Shown here: in pieces, positions 45,186-56,537 of the stretch
How positions within the stretch are numbered: position 1 is the first letter of the stretch
Layout of the letters: every line of letters starts with the position of its first letter
Assembly: GCF_958299795.1 (NCBI RefSeq)
Contig: NC_133214.1
Coordinates: 85,001 to 149,000, forward strand
Direction of reading: 5' to 3'
DNA length: 64,000 bases
Source: Porites lutea
Taxonomy: Eukaryota > Cnidaria > Anthozoa > Scleractinia > Poritidae
Notes under the pieces: model-generated
Databases searched by the model: none
Seen by the model: only the letters and a program-made list of their open reading frames with translations
What the model was told of the DNA's origin: nothing
Program-made: the position numbers and the translations under genes

Positions 45186-48100
45186 AGTTAAAAGCTTGTC
45201 AAAAATAGGAGCTTGGCAAAGAAAAGAACAAAGGAAATTTATTTATTTTTAAGGTACAATGTAATTCTGTGCCTCAAAATTCAAGTTTATAGAGGACTAT
45301 TAAAAACAAGAGATCACAAAATACTATTAAATTATTGTTCATTTTATTCAGTCAGTTTTCATGTCTGCTTCCAACACATGTTAATACAATGGCATGTCGC
45401 AGGCTATTTCAGTAAAAATGTTTACAAATTGATGGTTACCCTTGAGTATCTGAGTTATTGTCTTTTTTTAAAGATAACAATCTAAAACTCTCCCAGTTAA
45501 CAGATCTTTCCAAATATGTATGCTTCATTGGGTGAGGTCCTTAGTGTCACAACTTTCAGCAAAAAAGTCTTGCATCACATAAGTGATAACTTTAACGTAA
45601 CATGTGTTTTATTTGACAGTAGAAGGTGGTAATCACACAGTAATAGACCTCCCCCATCTCCACACCAGTGAGTGTAAATTGTGAAACAAATCCAAGGTTT
45701 GGGTTGACAGTTTTAAACAAATCACTTTGTTATACCAACCCAAGCTTTGAGCTGGTGCTTGTTAGAAAGACTGTGGGAGAGATCTTTAATGAGTAGGCAA
45801 ATTTTATGCACTATGAACTAATCTTGAACTAAGTCTATAAAATACATGATTAAAGATTAAAATATAGTCTTAACAAACATGCAAGTGAGGAAATGGAAAA
45901 CAATATTGAGGAGATGGGGAATGACTCCAGTATCAACACCTTGGACAAAGTTTTAGAGTTTGCTGGCTACTTAAGATAGTACAATAACCCTGTCTCTCTA
46001 TCTCAACAAATTCACTTTCTCTTCAGCAAAGTGTTCATAACAAAAACTGTATAACCAGTGATTTTGTTACCTCTGCGTCCTGCATGCATCGTGTAGGACA
46101 CAAAGAACGATCAATCATTTTGAAGATTATTTGGTAGAATATTATGTTCGAGTGATTTCTGTGGCTGTTGTTTAAGATGCATATTTATTTTAGTCTTTTT
46201 TTGTGCTTTAAATCTATAGGATTATATTTCAATACAGTAAAATGTAATAAAGGGTTTGGCGTCTGTCTCCAGATTAACTGTCTCGTTACATAAAGGTCTA
46301 AGCATTTTCAATTCAGGACTCCTTGTTTTTTTTTAACTGGGACTCACTGGTTATGAACAGGGACTCTTGATTTTTCACAGGATGAGTCCCAGTACTCACC
46401 ACAACTATTGTAACAAAATCACTGTATAACAAAACTAAAATTATGCTATGTTGTTCCAAATGTAGTGGTATTATTTCTTTTTTAAGAAGAATGAAATTCT
46501 TATGGCATGTGAATGAACCAGATAGTCAATTTTTCAAATGACAAAGATGAATCACTTTGACTGCTGTATGTCTGTAGGTCTTCACATAGTACCTACTCTT
46601 CTTTAGTAACACTAAATAAATTGTCTTTGGCACTGTTCTATTTTAAGCATAACTGAAAAGAACATAAACCACAGCTATGCTTGAATATAACTGCAAAACA
46701 AAAAAAAGCAAACACCCAAATTAAAATAAAAGCCCACATTTAAGCAGACATACATACACACACAGCAGAAAAGTAAATAATGCTAAAGAACCATGGTTTC
46801 CAGTGTAGGTACACAAAAACTAGGTTTTATAAACTGGGTTGATAAAAATTGATAAAGATTGAAAAGCTCATGATTTGAGTACTAGTCCTTGGACAGAACA
46901 AATAATCAGTGAACCAAAAACATGAGCTATTGCGGGCAAGTTAAACGTACTTTCTGGTTACAAGTAATAAAAGTACTGAACATTGCAGTAACTAGTTAAA
47001 TATCTTACAATATGAAAACACAGTGATCATAATTGAATACAGTGATAAAAATAATGACATTTGTTAATTTTGAGCCCCACTAAATGCAGCCTGTTTAGCC
47101 ATTATAAGGCTGCCTACTACATAGACTGCTTTGATAGCTGCGTCTCACGTGAATGGATGCTATCTGACCTATCTAATAACACGCACTTTATTATTATTAT
47201 TATTATTATTATTATTTCAAGTTAACAATGTTTCTTCTCAGTAACGTCTTATGTACACATTCTTTATGTCACAACCCTGCAATGTCAAAACAATCTTATT
47301 AAACAAAATACTTTAACGAAAGAGATATAACTTAGAAAGTTAACATTACTGTACAGCTGAACACCATTTCATTACAAGTCTAGAATAATGTCTATATTAA
47401 AAGTATGGTAGTTCAAGAGGGGCCTCCAACTATTGTAAATTTAAAATTGAAAGTTAAAATCCAAGCTTTCCCGATCAATTGGTGAAAGCTCATTTTTAAC
47501 TCTTGATTTCAAATTTATAGCAGTTGAAGGCCTTTCATGAACTACAATATATGTAAAATTATCTATTTTATTTTCAAACACACTGCTGAAAGATTAATAA
47601 TGTATTATAATGTATAAATTCCTTTGAAGGCCATATGGAGGTCTGGTTTATACTTCCTACTTAATGCACAAATATTAAATTGTGGACAACCACATTGGTA
47701 TCCAAGGTTTCATTTAAATTCTTCCAAGTCCAGAAAAAACAATAAATTGACAGAGAAGAAACTAAAGTTTTACTGTAAATCATAGACAGATAGCTGATAA
47801 CATAAATAAATTTTTGAACAATTTCAAAAATAAAACTAAAAGGCAAGAAAAACAAGAGGCACTGAAAGATACAGAACATGAACTTCATATATCGGTACGG
47901 GAGGATAACGCATTATAACAATTTAATTGGCAAAAATTCAATATTTTGATATGGATAACAGATAGTTTTAAGAATATTATCATTGCTTAAATGGAAAGTT
48001 GGAGACAGAAAACAGTGACTTGTTTTATATCTTCTTTTGCGGTTTGATAAATATAAATGATTAGCTGTCAGGTACCTGACACATCTTTCAAAAGGAAACC

Positions 48101-49667
48101 TGCTAACTGTGTGAGAACCAATGACAGAGAGCAGGTATTAGAAATATTAAGCAGCGATCTTATTGGCTGAGATAAAGAAAAATATCAAATCAATAATTGA
48201 TGAAGTATATAAAGAAAACAGATGCAATTTTCTTTAACTTAACAGATAGTAGTATTATGAAGGTATCTAACACTAAATTTCAAACTTAGTTTTAGATTCT
48301 TGTTATTCTTCTTGTTGACATTACAACTGGAACAAATGAACGTAATTTTGAAAATGAATATTACTGCCAAGTGAGAGCAGTAGAAGATACAGAATTTCCC
48401 ACTGGTCATTGATGACTTTACAGCAACTGTTACATGGAAATTGTGTTATTCATGACTGCCACTTTAAGACACCATTGTTATCTGAATGAAATTCATTGTA
48501 CATCAATACCAAATAAATACAAAAATCACACTCACTAAATTTCAGTGTTTAATTCACCATTTCCTGTAAACTCTAGATACAACAGATGAGAATTCCTTGC
48601 CTTCTAAAGGCTATCATAAAATTTAATAATCCTCATAACCAAATTTAAATAATAAATTATAAATTTTTCTCCAAATATAAAAGAATATCCATTCCAAAAA
48701 AATAGTGAAGACAAAAATAATATTACTAATGAAATTCTGAATAAAACTAGCTTGAGTCTTATACAGCTGTATCTTTACAAATAAGTCATCCACTATACTG
48801 TAGCTCACAAATCAAACATTTGCCAGATAAATGGCAAATGCAAATAATATTAATTCACTACTTGGCATGCATTATCAGTATAACATTTCAGCAACAAAAT
48901 GGCTATCAATGTTAGTGAACATACAGAAAATTCAGACTTAATGCCAGTACTGCAACTAGCCCAATCTTGTGATCAAAGCATGCTGGATGTGGAACAAACC
49001 ACTGTAAAATTATCATCATTTTGTAACTATCACATTTATATGCATTACCTGGGAAGTAAATATTTAATTTTCTGTTCTTGGTCATAAAACTACCATAATA
49101 GTAACCTTCATTTGCCTTAACCAGTTGATCATAAAAGCATAAGATCTTTATGCTGAAATAACTTAAGGATTATTATTGTGATTAATTCTAAATCCCTGAG
49201 GGTTGGGATAGTCCTTTTCAAGTATGCGTCCTAAAGAAGTACAAAACAAACTTAATCACAAAAGAGAAATGCGGAAAAGAACCAGAATCAGCAAGTTAAA
49301 TTGAGAAGAAAAAAATAGCAGAGAATTAAAGAACACGTCTATTGAATGAACAAGTAATGAATGTTTTACTTTGTTACGGTATTCATCATTAAATACAACA
49401 CATCAAGATCAAACAGTTCATTTCCAATTCATAAGACTTTTTCTCATGCAGCCCCCTCCTACTCCTCCCCTCCCCAGCCTCTCCTTGTGGCAACAGTAAG
49501 CTTAGTGTTTTAGCTTATACGAAAAATTATTTCATCGTTACACATAAATAAAAAAACAACGCAAGTTTAAGTTTTATGTGTACAGACCACAAACAAAATT
49601 TGCCACTCCTGAGGATTAACCCCAAACAAAATCCCACCCATGGCCTACATTTGGAAGTTAGTAATAC
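45186..49667. other. 4.5 kb intergenic region between convergent AP4B1 and RNASEK
   Basis: Strongly A+T-rich with no convincing exon on either strand; the open frames are short and low-complexity. It contains an ATT microsatellite (about 47189-47216). 3' untranslated sequence of both convergent genes probably covers the edges. Nothing else recognised. Confidence 0.6.
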
Positions 49668-50819
49668 TTACAGTCTCTGTGTGTCCCCTGTCCGACTGTT
49701 CACCCATTTCTGATGAACTGCTAAAAGTAATGTGACACCGTAAACTCCTGCTGCTATGAAACAATTCCTGGGAGAAAAAAAAAACATCTTCAGTTAAGAA
49801 ACTTAGCCCTGTGTTCTCTCTCCCACCTTAAAATATTCAGTTGGCATCTGGTTGAGGAGTGAGTACTTTGGTTAAAGTCACCTCAATCTCCTGGCTCCAG
49901 TTGTTTAAAAGGTGGATAACCCAATTGCTTTACCCAATACTTATCTGCTGAATAGTGGTTTAGCCATTGGATATTGTTATCCAAAGTTTGAACAACAGGG
50001 TCCTGGTGATTTATGGAGGTCTGAGAATTGGACTAAATTTGTTTCTGCTTGTGTCTCTTTAGTATCTGTCAGTCACTTCTTGCTGTGAATTTAACAGCAG
50101 TCAAAGTCAAACATGACTTCTTTTCACCCTGCCCCAAAATGAACAAAATAGCCATTAGTACTCTGTATCCACAGACATGAACTCCAGTTACCCGAGGAGC
50201 CCATTCTCTTTGAAAAATATGGCAAAATAATTTGAGCACATCAGTTCTGAGTTCACAATACCTACATGTAACTAATATATTACCATTCTCGGGGCTTTCT
50301 GTCAGAGTCGATAATCAAATAAATAAATAGCTCACTTTCTCTTTCCCTATCTTCAAGGATGTTTAATAAGAAAACAACTGTTTCGTATCATGTCAATAAA
50401 TAGATAACGATTTTTTAAAAAAATACAAACTTTGCAGAAGACTTGTATCCTTGCGTTTCACCCAAGCCACTTGGGATATCATCAATGAGTGCTACACTAC
50501 GTACACTGAAAAACACGCCCAGTAGGAGCTGATGAAAAACAGAAATCTTATCATTTTTAGTTCTGAATAAGTTAACCTATCCCTTGTAAAATATTCAACG
50601 TAGACTCCTGACTGTACCAATTATTAATTTGTTTAAGCTTAATTACCCCTTGACACAATCACTTTCAAAGAGTATATGGGCAAACACCCGTTTGTTTTGG
50701 CATAGACACATGAAAACTAAGGTCCAAACCCCAAAAGTAAAACTTACCAACATTACAATACCCCATATACTTATAAGAAAGCAACAATTTGCTAGTTTTG
50801 GTCCACAAATTCTAATCAT
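49668..50819 (-). CDS. RNASEK: ribonuclease kappa
   Basis: Three exons (50748-50819, 50431-50528, 49668-49767) join in frame to 89 residues; the classic human form is about 98. RNase kappa is a small two-helix membrane protein associated with the V-ATPase and needed for endocytic virus entry; endoribonuclease activity has been reported. Conserved parts: CGPKLANCCFLISIWGIVML (first helix), LLLGVFFSVRSVALIDDIP, and NCFIAAGVYGVTLLLAVHQ (second helix). Human shows [20 protein letters not shown] and YNCFIAAGLY at the same places. Exon 2 uses a donor GTTTGT, chosen because it keeps frame and gives the conserved NCFIAAG. The C-terminal tail (KWVNSRTGDTQRL) differs from the human one. Its start lies 115 bp from that of the SERHL gene on the other strand. 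Confidence 0.92.
49891..50005. mobile_element. degraded MITE, same family as 53211-53355
   Basis: CTCCAGTTGTTTAAAAGGTG then GATAA at the left faces TTATCCAAAGTTTGAACAAC then AGGGTCCTGG at the right. It matches the TTGTTCAAA/GGATA ends of the copy at 53211-53355 but is more diverged. It lies in RNASEK intron 2. Confidence 0.65.
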
Positions 50820-50934
50820 CTTTCGTTGGTGTCAATTCAATATGGCCGAAAGCAAGACTCTCACGTGATATGAAGTGCGCCTCGTTTTCACAATCAGTTC
50901 GGAAGACTGGGATCAATTTGCCTTGGGTTTCAAT
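50820..50934. promoter_or_regulatory. very short divergent promoter, RNASEK / SERHL copy 1
   Basis: Only 115 bp separate the opposing start codons. ATATGGCCGAAAG near 50839 and TTCAATATGGCGG at the SERHL start are YY1-like ATGGC motifs. The two 5' untranslated regions must be short or overlap. Confidence 0.55.
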
Positions 50935-53900
50935 ATGGCGGATATGGCGGATGCCAGTTTGAAGAAGAAATCTTACAAAGAAATCTCCTTTAAAGTTCCC
51001 TGGGGAGTTATTGCAGCTAAAGCTTGGGGACCTGATGACGGAAAGCCTTTTCTTGGGCTTCATGGGTGGTTAGACAACGCTAACGCTTATGATAAGTAAG
51101 CTTAAACAATAATTATTATTTAGTTTTGGCTGTTTAATCTGATGGAAGAGAAGTACCCCATTTTCCTGAATAGAAGTTTTGAGTTTCAACTCTAAGGAAA
51201 CAAAGATCAAAGTACCATCATCATATTTCTACTTAAAATTCGGGCTGTGTATAAAAGTGGGACGGGGACAAGGGGACAGGGACATCGGGACGCGTGTGTG
51301 GGGACTTGGGACTTGGGGACGCGAGACGGGGGACTTGAGGACATCAACTATGGGACCTGGGGACGTGTGGGACGGGGACGGGGACGCGGGGACGTCAAAA
51401 ACAGGGATGCAGAGGACGCGGGATGTGAATAATTATTGCAAAAGTGGGAGGTAAATGCAATATCAGTCACTTTCCTCGTGAATATGTCTTGGTGAAGGCA
51501 ACCCACCCTGCCCTCCTTAGGGTTCCTCCATGTCTGTTTACGAAGCGAAGACTCGGCGAAGACCCTCTGCATTGAAGAAATCGAAACCGTTGTCCTGGTC
51601 TTCTTGCTGATGGAATATTGGAGCCCAAAGCAGGGTAGGCTGGGTTGCGGTCGCCAAAAATTCTGTTTAATAACAGCATTCGACTCCAATTAAATTTAAA
51701 CTTAAGTGGCATAAGCGAGCTTCGAATCCCGAAGTGCTAACTTCGAAATCCATCGCCTGTACCACTAAACCACGGGGGATTCAACTATTGTAGCAATATT
51801 TATTTTATTCTACATATATTTTTAGTGGCAAACCTAACAGTAAATGCTTGCTAACAGTACTTAAAGGTTGATTTCCACTGACGCGTTTTTGCCTATGCAC
51901 GTTAACGCAAGTAAATTTTAATCACCTAAATAAGATAGAGGCAAGATATAAATTGTTGAGATTAAACGTGAAGTTGAGCGAAAATCTACTCTTACGCTTA
52001 CATACATTGCCTCTATTTTATTTGCGAACGCAAATTTTACGCACGTACGCATTTTTTTGGAAAAATTACGCGACAGTGGAAATCAACCCCAACCCTAATC
52101 ACGATAGTCAGGGGGGCTTACTTCTATTATTTAAGCAATAGAAAACGTTTTCCGTGTTTGCATAGCCTGACATAAACACGAGAGGGGTTAGGAGAATTCG
52201 AGACTTCTCCCAACGCCTCGAGTGTTTATATCAGGCTATGCAAACAATAAATTTCAGGCTATGCAAAAAATAAATTTCTCGCGAAAAAACGAAAAACTCT
52301 TTGTTTGGCACTGATTAAAAGAGAAATTCTTACCAGTTGCAAAGTCTTGTCCACGAAGTCTTGCACGCGTAATCTGTTCTTGTTTTGCAAAAAGATGCTT
52401 TCCAAATACGGACTTTTCTCGCTTAAAATGTCAATTTGAGCGGAAAAAATTGCCAAGCTTTCTTTAGAAACGATTTTCCAAGTTTCAGTAGACTAAGGAT
52501 TGGGTAAATAAAGAAAACTTGTCGAGTTTTCAACTTAAAAACTTTTTTCAAATTCATGCTTGCGTGATTAGCGCGCGAAAGGCAAAACGTCTTGACGCTA
52601 AAACCATGTTTACATACTCTCATGCAAACACTCCTCTCAGCCAATCAGAGCGCGCGTACTATCTTAGTTATTTTATAAAAAGAAATATTTTGTGTTAACA
52701 TCAAAAGGTGTGTCCAATGTGATTTTGGAAGATGGAATCTAATGTTGACCATAACACATTTTCACTAAGAAAGAAATATCGCATTTACCTCCGACTTTTG
52801 CAATAATCATTCACATCCCGCGTCCTCTGCATCCCTGTTTTTGACGTCCCCGCGTCCCCTTCCCACACGTCCCCGCGTCCCATACTTGATGTCCTCAAGT
52901 CCCTCGTCTCGCGTCCCCAAGTGCCAAGTCCCCACACACGCGTCCCGATGTCCTCGTCCCCTTGTCCCCGTCCCACTTTTATACACAGCCTAAAATTCGA
53001 GCTAGTGTATTAACATCGTAGGTTTTGGTATTTACTGGCCTAATGCACCTATCAATTAATGTTAATCTGGAGGCCAGGCAAAGGCCGGGGATTTCACAAA
53101 GGAAGTCGGCCCATGGTGGGGACTTTTGATTATCGCCAAGTCCTGGGGGGGTACTTTTGAATTTCATCTGTTTACTGATGCCAGCATGGATTTGAAGCTG
53201 TAAAAGACCTGGGCCAGTTGTTCAAAAAGTGCATAATGCTATCCACCGGATAAATCTCTATCCAGTGCATAGCGCAATTGGTTTCCCTAATACTTTCCAC
53301 TGGATAGTGATTTATCCGGTGGATAGTGCTATCCAACATTTGAACAACCGGGGCCTCTTGCGGTACGGGTATTTTTTATGCACATGTGCAAGATGGCGGC
53401 CAAGAAGAGCATGACATGGTATCTGTTTCTATTCTCTCTATCATTTAAATGAATACATCCATCCATATACGTTACTGTTTTAAGAAGTTAGGCCCTTATT
53501 CAGTATGACTGCATGATACAAATGTTTTGCCCGATTTTGAAAGCAGTAAATTTGCTTGTTTAACAGTCTCATTCGTTAAACTGTGTAGGTGGAAGACGTT
53601 CCTTCATGATATTGACATTTCACCGAAGCACTTTAACGATAATGGTTAAAATAAAGGGAAGCAACTTTCTCAAAAAGCTGGTTTGTTTTTTTTGTTTCAA
53701 TAAAACACATTTGACCACTAGTCTTAGTTGGAGAGGTGGGAAATTTGTTCTCTTTTGATCAATTATGATGTCCCTGGGGTCGGGAATTTGACATAAAAAA
53801 TTGCTTCAAGTTCAAATCCCTGGCCGTTGCCTGGCTTCCCTCCCCCCACCCCTCCAGATTAACATTGGTGGGTGCATAATGTTACAGAATTATTAGCTTT

Positions 53901-54995
53901 GACAGAAGCTAACCTTTTTACCCTGCTAACAGATTTGGCAAATTAGGGTAAAAAAACCACAAGTACATAAGAAGGTGGTATCTACAAATTATTATTACTG
54001 TATTCATAGTGTCAAAATCTTCAAATCCCGCAGAACCAACTCTTCAGAAATCCATTATGTAACTCAGTCTGGCATTGTAAAATATAAAGTGGAGGGAATT
54101 CATATTGAATAAGAAGAATATAAGAATTTTGTCTCTTCTGTAATCTTGCTATCAGACAAAATCCAATGTCCTCACATTGTGTGTCTCTAAAACTTAGTTT
54201 TGTACTTTCAGGTTAGCACGTTTGCTACCAAAAGACATCTGTTTTATTGCCATAGATTTTCCAGGCCATGGAAAATCTTGTCACAGATGGCCAGGAATGC
54301 CATACACTATTTTTGAATATGTTGCTGATGTGAAGAAAATTGTTTCTCAGCTTGGCTGGAACAAGTTTTCCATCATAGGACACAGTATGGGAGCTAATGT
54401 AGCATCATTATATGCAGGCACTTTTCCCTGTGAAGTAAAACAACTGATTCTGATTGACTATTCTGATTCCACTGTGTATTATGCTGATAGACCAGCCCTT
54501 ACATTGGCCCGTTATGCAACAATAATGTCAAAATGGAACACAGTATTTCCCCGTGTTTATCAGAGTTTAGAGGCAGCTGCTGAGAAACGTGAGGTTCAGA
54601 ATCTTGGTACTACCCTTCACAAAGAAGATGCAATGTTGCTGGCAGAGAGAGGAACTAAACCTATAAAAGAAGGAATAATTTTTTCCCATAGTCCATTGGT
54701 CAGAGAAAATGTGGTACCACTGATTGCACCTCAGTGGGCAGTAAAGGCAATTCTTTCCAAGATTCAGTGTGCAGTGTTGGTGTTAGAAGCTACAGATACT
54801 GTGCACAAATATACTCAAGTTAGAGAAGCTAACTTAGAACGGCTGAAGGTCATTTGTGAAAATGCAAAGTACAAAGCATGGAAAAGGATCAAAGGTGGTC
54901 ATCAAATCCATCTAGAAAATCATGTGGTGGTTGCAAAAGAGATTGAACAATTCTTAGCTATTAAATCACTCAGTATTGTACAAAGCAAGTTGTAG
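50935..54995 (+). CDS. SERHL2: serine hydrolase-like protein, tandem copy 1
   Basis: Exons 50935-51095 and 54212-54995 give 314 residues, the length of human SERHL2. It is an alpha/beta hydrolase. PWGVIAAKAWGPDDGKP and LHGWLDNANAYD match the SERHL N-terminal signature (human PWGHIAAKAWG, LHGWLDNASSFD). The nucleophile is Ser112 in GHSMG; the probable acid is Asp in EATDTVHKY and the probable His in GGHQIHLENH. The protein ends QSKL, a canonical type 1 peroxisomal targeting signal; human SERHL2 ends differently. Substrate unknown. The intron contains a large inverted-repeat element and two smaller ones. A second copy follows in the same orientation. Confidence 0.93.
51718..51776 (-). repeat. 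tRNA-like fragment
   Basis: On the minus strand GTGGTTTAGTGGTAC resembles a tRNA A-box region and GGGATTCGAAGC a B box, 40 bp apart. The cloverleaf is not convincing. It may be a tRNA-derived SINE head or a decayed tRNA copy. Confidence 0.4.
51866..52088. mobile_element. 223-bp MITE nested in the larger element
   Basis: GGTTGATTTCCACTGACGCG then TTTTT at the left is inverted at the right (AAAAATTACGCGACAGTGG then AAATCAACC). A second inverted pair (TTAACGCAAGTAAATTTTA and AATTTTACGCACG) lies just inside. No target duplication seen. Confidence 0.7.
52162..52250. repeat. hairpin repeat with CTCGAGTGTTTATATCAGGC arm
   Basis: CATAGCCTGACATAAACACG and AGAGG are inverted as CCTCGAGTGTTTATATCAGG and CTATG. 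The region onward to about 52675 ends with ATCTTAGTTATTTTATAA, the same motif found right of the hairpin at 3887-4063, so both may belong to one family. Confidence 0.65.
53041..53879. mobile_element. MITE with inverted ends in SERHL copy 1 intron
   Basis: TAATGCACCTATCAATTAAT then GTTAATCTGGAGG, CCAGGCAAAGGCCGGGGATT at the left are inverted at the right (CCTGGCCGTTGCCTGGCTTC, CTCCAGATTAACATTGGTGG, GTGCATAA). It encloses a second small element at 53211-53355. Confidence 0.7.
53211..53355. mobile_element. 145-bp fold-back MITE nested in 53041-53879
   Basis: GGGCCAGTTGTTCAAAAAGT at the left, then GCTATCCACCGGATAAATC, is inverted at the right as GATTTATCCGGTGGATAGTG, ATCCAACATTTGAACAACCG, GGGCC. 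The inner halves of about 30 bp are nearly identical inverted copies, so the whole unit folds on itself. Confidence 0.8.
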
Positions 54996-56537
54996 TATGA
55001 AAGGCATGTTAAGGTGCCTATAATGATCTCTAACAAGGAATTCTTTGACAACAGTTTGTTAGTCTTTGCATTGTTTGCAAGTTTACGCAGATATTTTTAG
55101 AGACAGAATAATAATCTTCATCATACTTATTATTCATTTCATGAATTATAAATATATGAAATACATATAATTCAATGAATAGAATCAGTCAAAATAACAG
55201 AATATGTCCCCAAATCAATATAATCTGGCTTAGCTTATACAATACATTCATTACTGGGTTTTTAAGGTTTGTCAACTAGTTTATTTGCTACAGACTTAGC
55301 AGTTTGTACAGGGGACAAAGCTCACCCTTCTCCTGAAAAACCTTCAACCTTATTTTCTTCTGTACCCAAGAAATTAAAACTTCATGGAAAATTGTCCTAT
55401 ACAGTCAACTCTCTCTTAACGGAAACCTGGTGTTCGTCCCTTCTATTTTTCAGTCATTTTAATGTAACTATGCTCTCTGTATGGCAGATACCTCTTTAAG
55501 ATAGACAACAGACACTTTTTGTAACCGTCAATGGACACTAAGAAGTTCTTTATGTCATGCAAAATACCTCAAAATGGAAATTTAGGTGCTCTACATGACA
55601 GTAACTTGCAAAATGTTTGATATTTTGTAGTCTTGCTCCAGTTCTCAGATTGTATACTGTTACGCGTTTAGACCACGAAGCAGTGAGCATTTACTTGTAA
55701 TGGACATTTGATTGCACATTGAGAAAATAATTCCACTTTTCTTTTACAATTCAATTTACAATGTTCCAGTTTAAGCTGTTTTGTACAAGTTAAACTGACA
55801 TGTATTCATCACAGCTTTAAAATCACTGGTGTCATGTTACCTCAACTCTCTATAAGCCGGACACCTCTCTAAGACGGACAGTCAGGGCCAATCCTGAAGG
55901 TGTCCGTCTTAGAGATAGTTGACTGTACATGATATTGAGCTGAGGCTGAGCCTGGAAGCAATGTTCTTATTTTGGGGGCATTTGAGCCTAAAAAATGTTC
56001 TTAATATGTGCTTAATTTCCCTGGTACTTTATTTTGCAGATAGTATTGCTGGGTTTTATTTTTGTGATTTCAATAACTCCTGGTTTGTACTTGATGTCAT
56101 GGTTGCCATGCTGGTGGTGAAGAACAAAAACATTTCTTGACCTTTCTCTCCTCTGAGAACTAAACTTCATTTTCATGTAAATTCTTTGAGCGAAAATTAA
56201 ATCGGTTTTGACCACCAACATGGCTGTCTTGTCACGTGGTTGCAACCAAGAATAGGCAGATATGAAAAAGGGCATTAAATTCTGCGAATCATGAGTTCTC
56301 AGCTTCACTTATTTCTTCAAAATGTTTGAAGTTTTTAAAATTTTTGGAAAAACTGGAAAAAGGAGATGAAGCCTAAACTTTCGTTGAAAAATGATCTTTA
56401 TCAAGAAGACCGTGAACCCCTCCAAAAGTACGCATTTTGGACCTACTCTGACCGTCACGATTAAAACGGAAGCCTGGGAACCGCCTATCGTCCTCGTTCC
56501 CAGGGTCCTCACCGTCTTGCTCCTTGGTAAATTAAAA
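54996..56537. other. spacer between the two SERHL copies
   Basis: About 1.5 kb without a convincing exon. It contains a pogo-like MITE (55402-55925). The region upstream of 56538 should hold the promoter of copy 2; no clear core motif was identified. Confidence 0.6.
55402..55925. mobile_element. pogo/mariner-like MITE with TA target duplication
   Basis: CAGTCAACTCTCTCTTAACG at the left and AGAGATAGTTGACTG at the right are inverted ends, flanked by TA at 55400-55401 and 55926-55927. Near the right end CTCTCTAAGACGGAC and GTCCGTCTTAGAG form an additional inner inverted repeat. 524 bp, no transposase. TA duplication and CAGT ends fit Tc1/mariner-pogo elements. Confidence 0.75.

Larger units (their letters stand above)
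51243..52990. mobile_element. 1.75 kb element with about 215-bp inverted ends of GGGGAC repeats, 9-bp target duplication
   Basis: Left end 51243-about 51463 and right end about 52777-52990 are inverted copies. Both start GGCTGTGTATAAAAGTGGGA and continue as a degenerate array of about 7 bp (GGGGAC with a variable base) before ACAGGGATGCAGAGGACGCG. The 9-bp target duplication TAAAATTCG is exact at 51234-51242 and 52991-52999. Long ends with a 9-bp duplication fit Mutator-like elements; no transposase remains. A 223-bp MITE (51866-52088), a hairpin (52162-52250) and a tRNA-like fragment lie inside. Confidence 0.85.

Noticed and set aside
51179-51454. Gly/Asp/Thr repeat frames, and the matching ones at 52785-52976
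   Set aside because: They are translations of the GGGGAC minisatellite ends of a mobile element.
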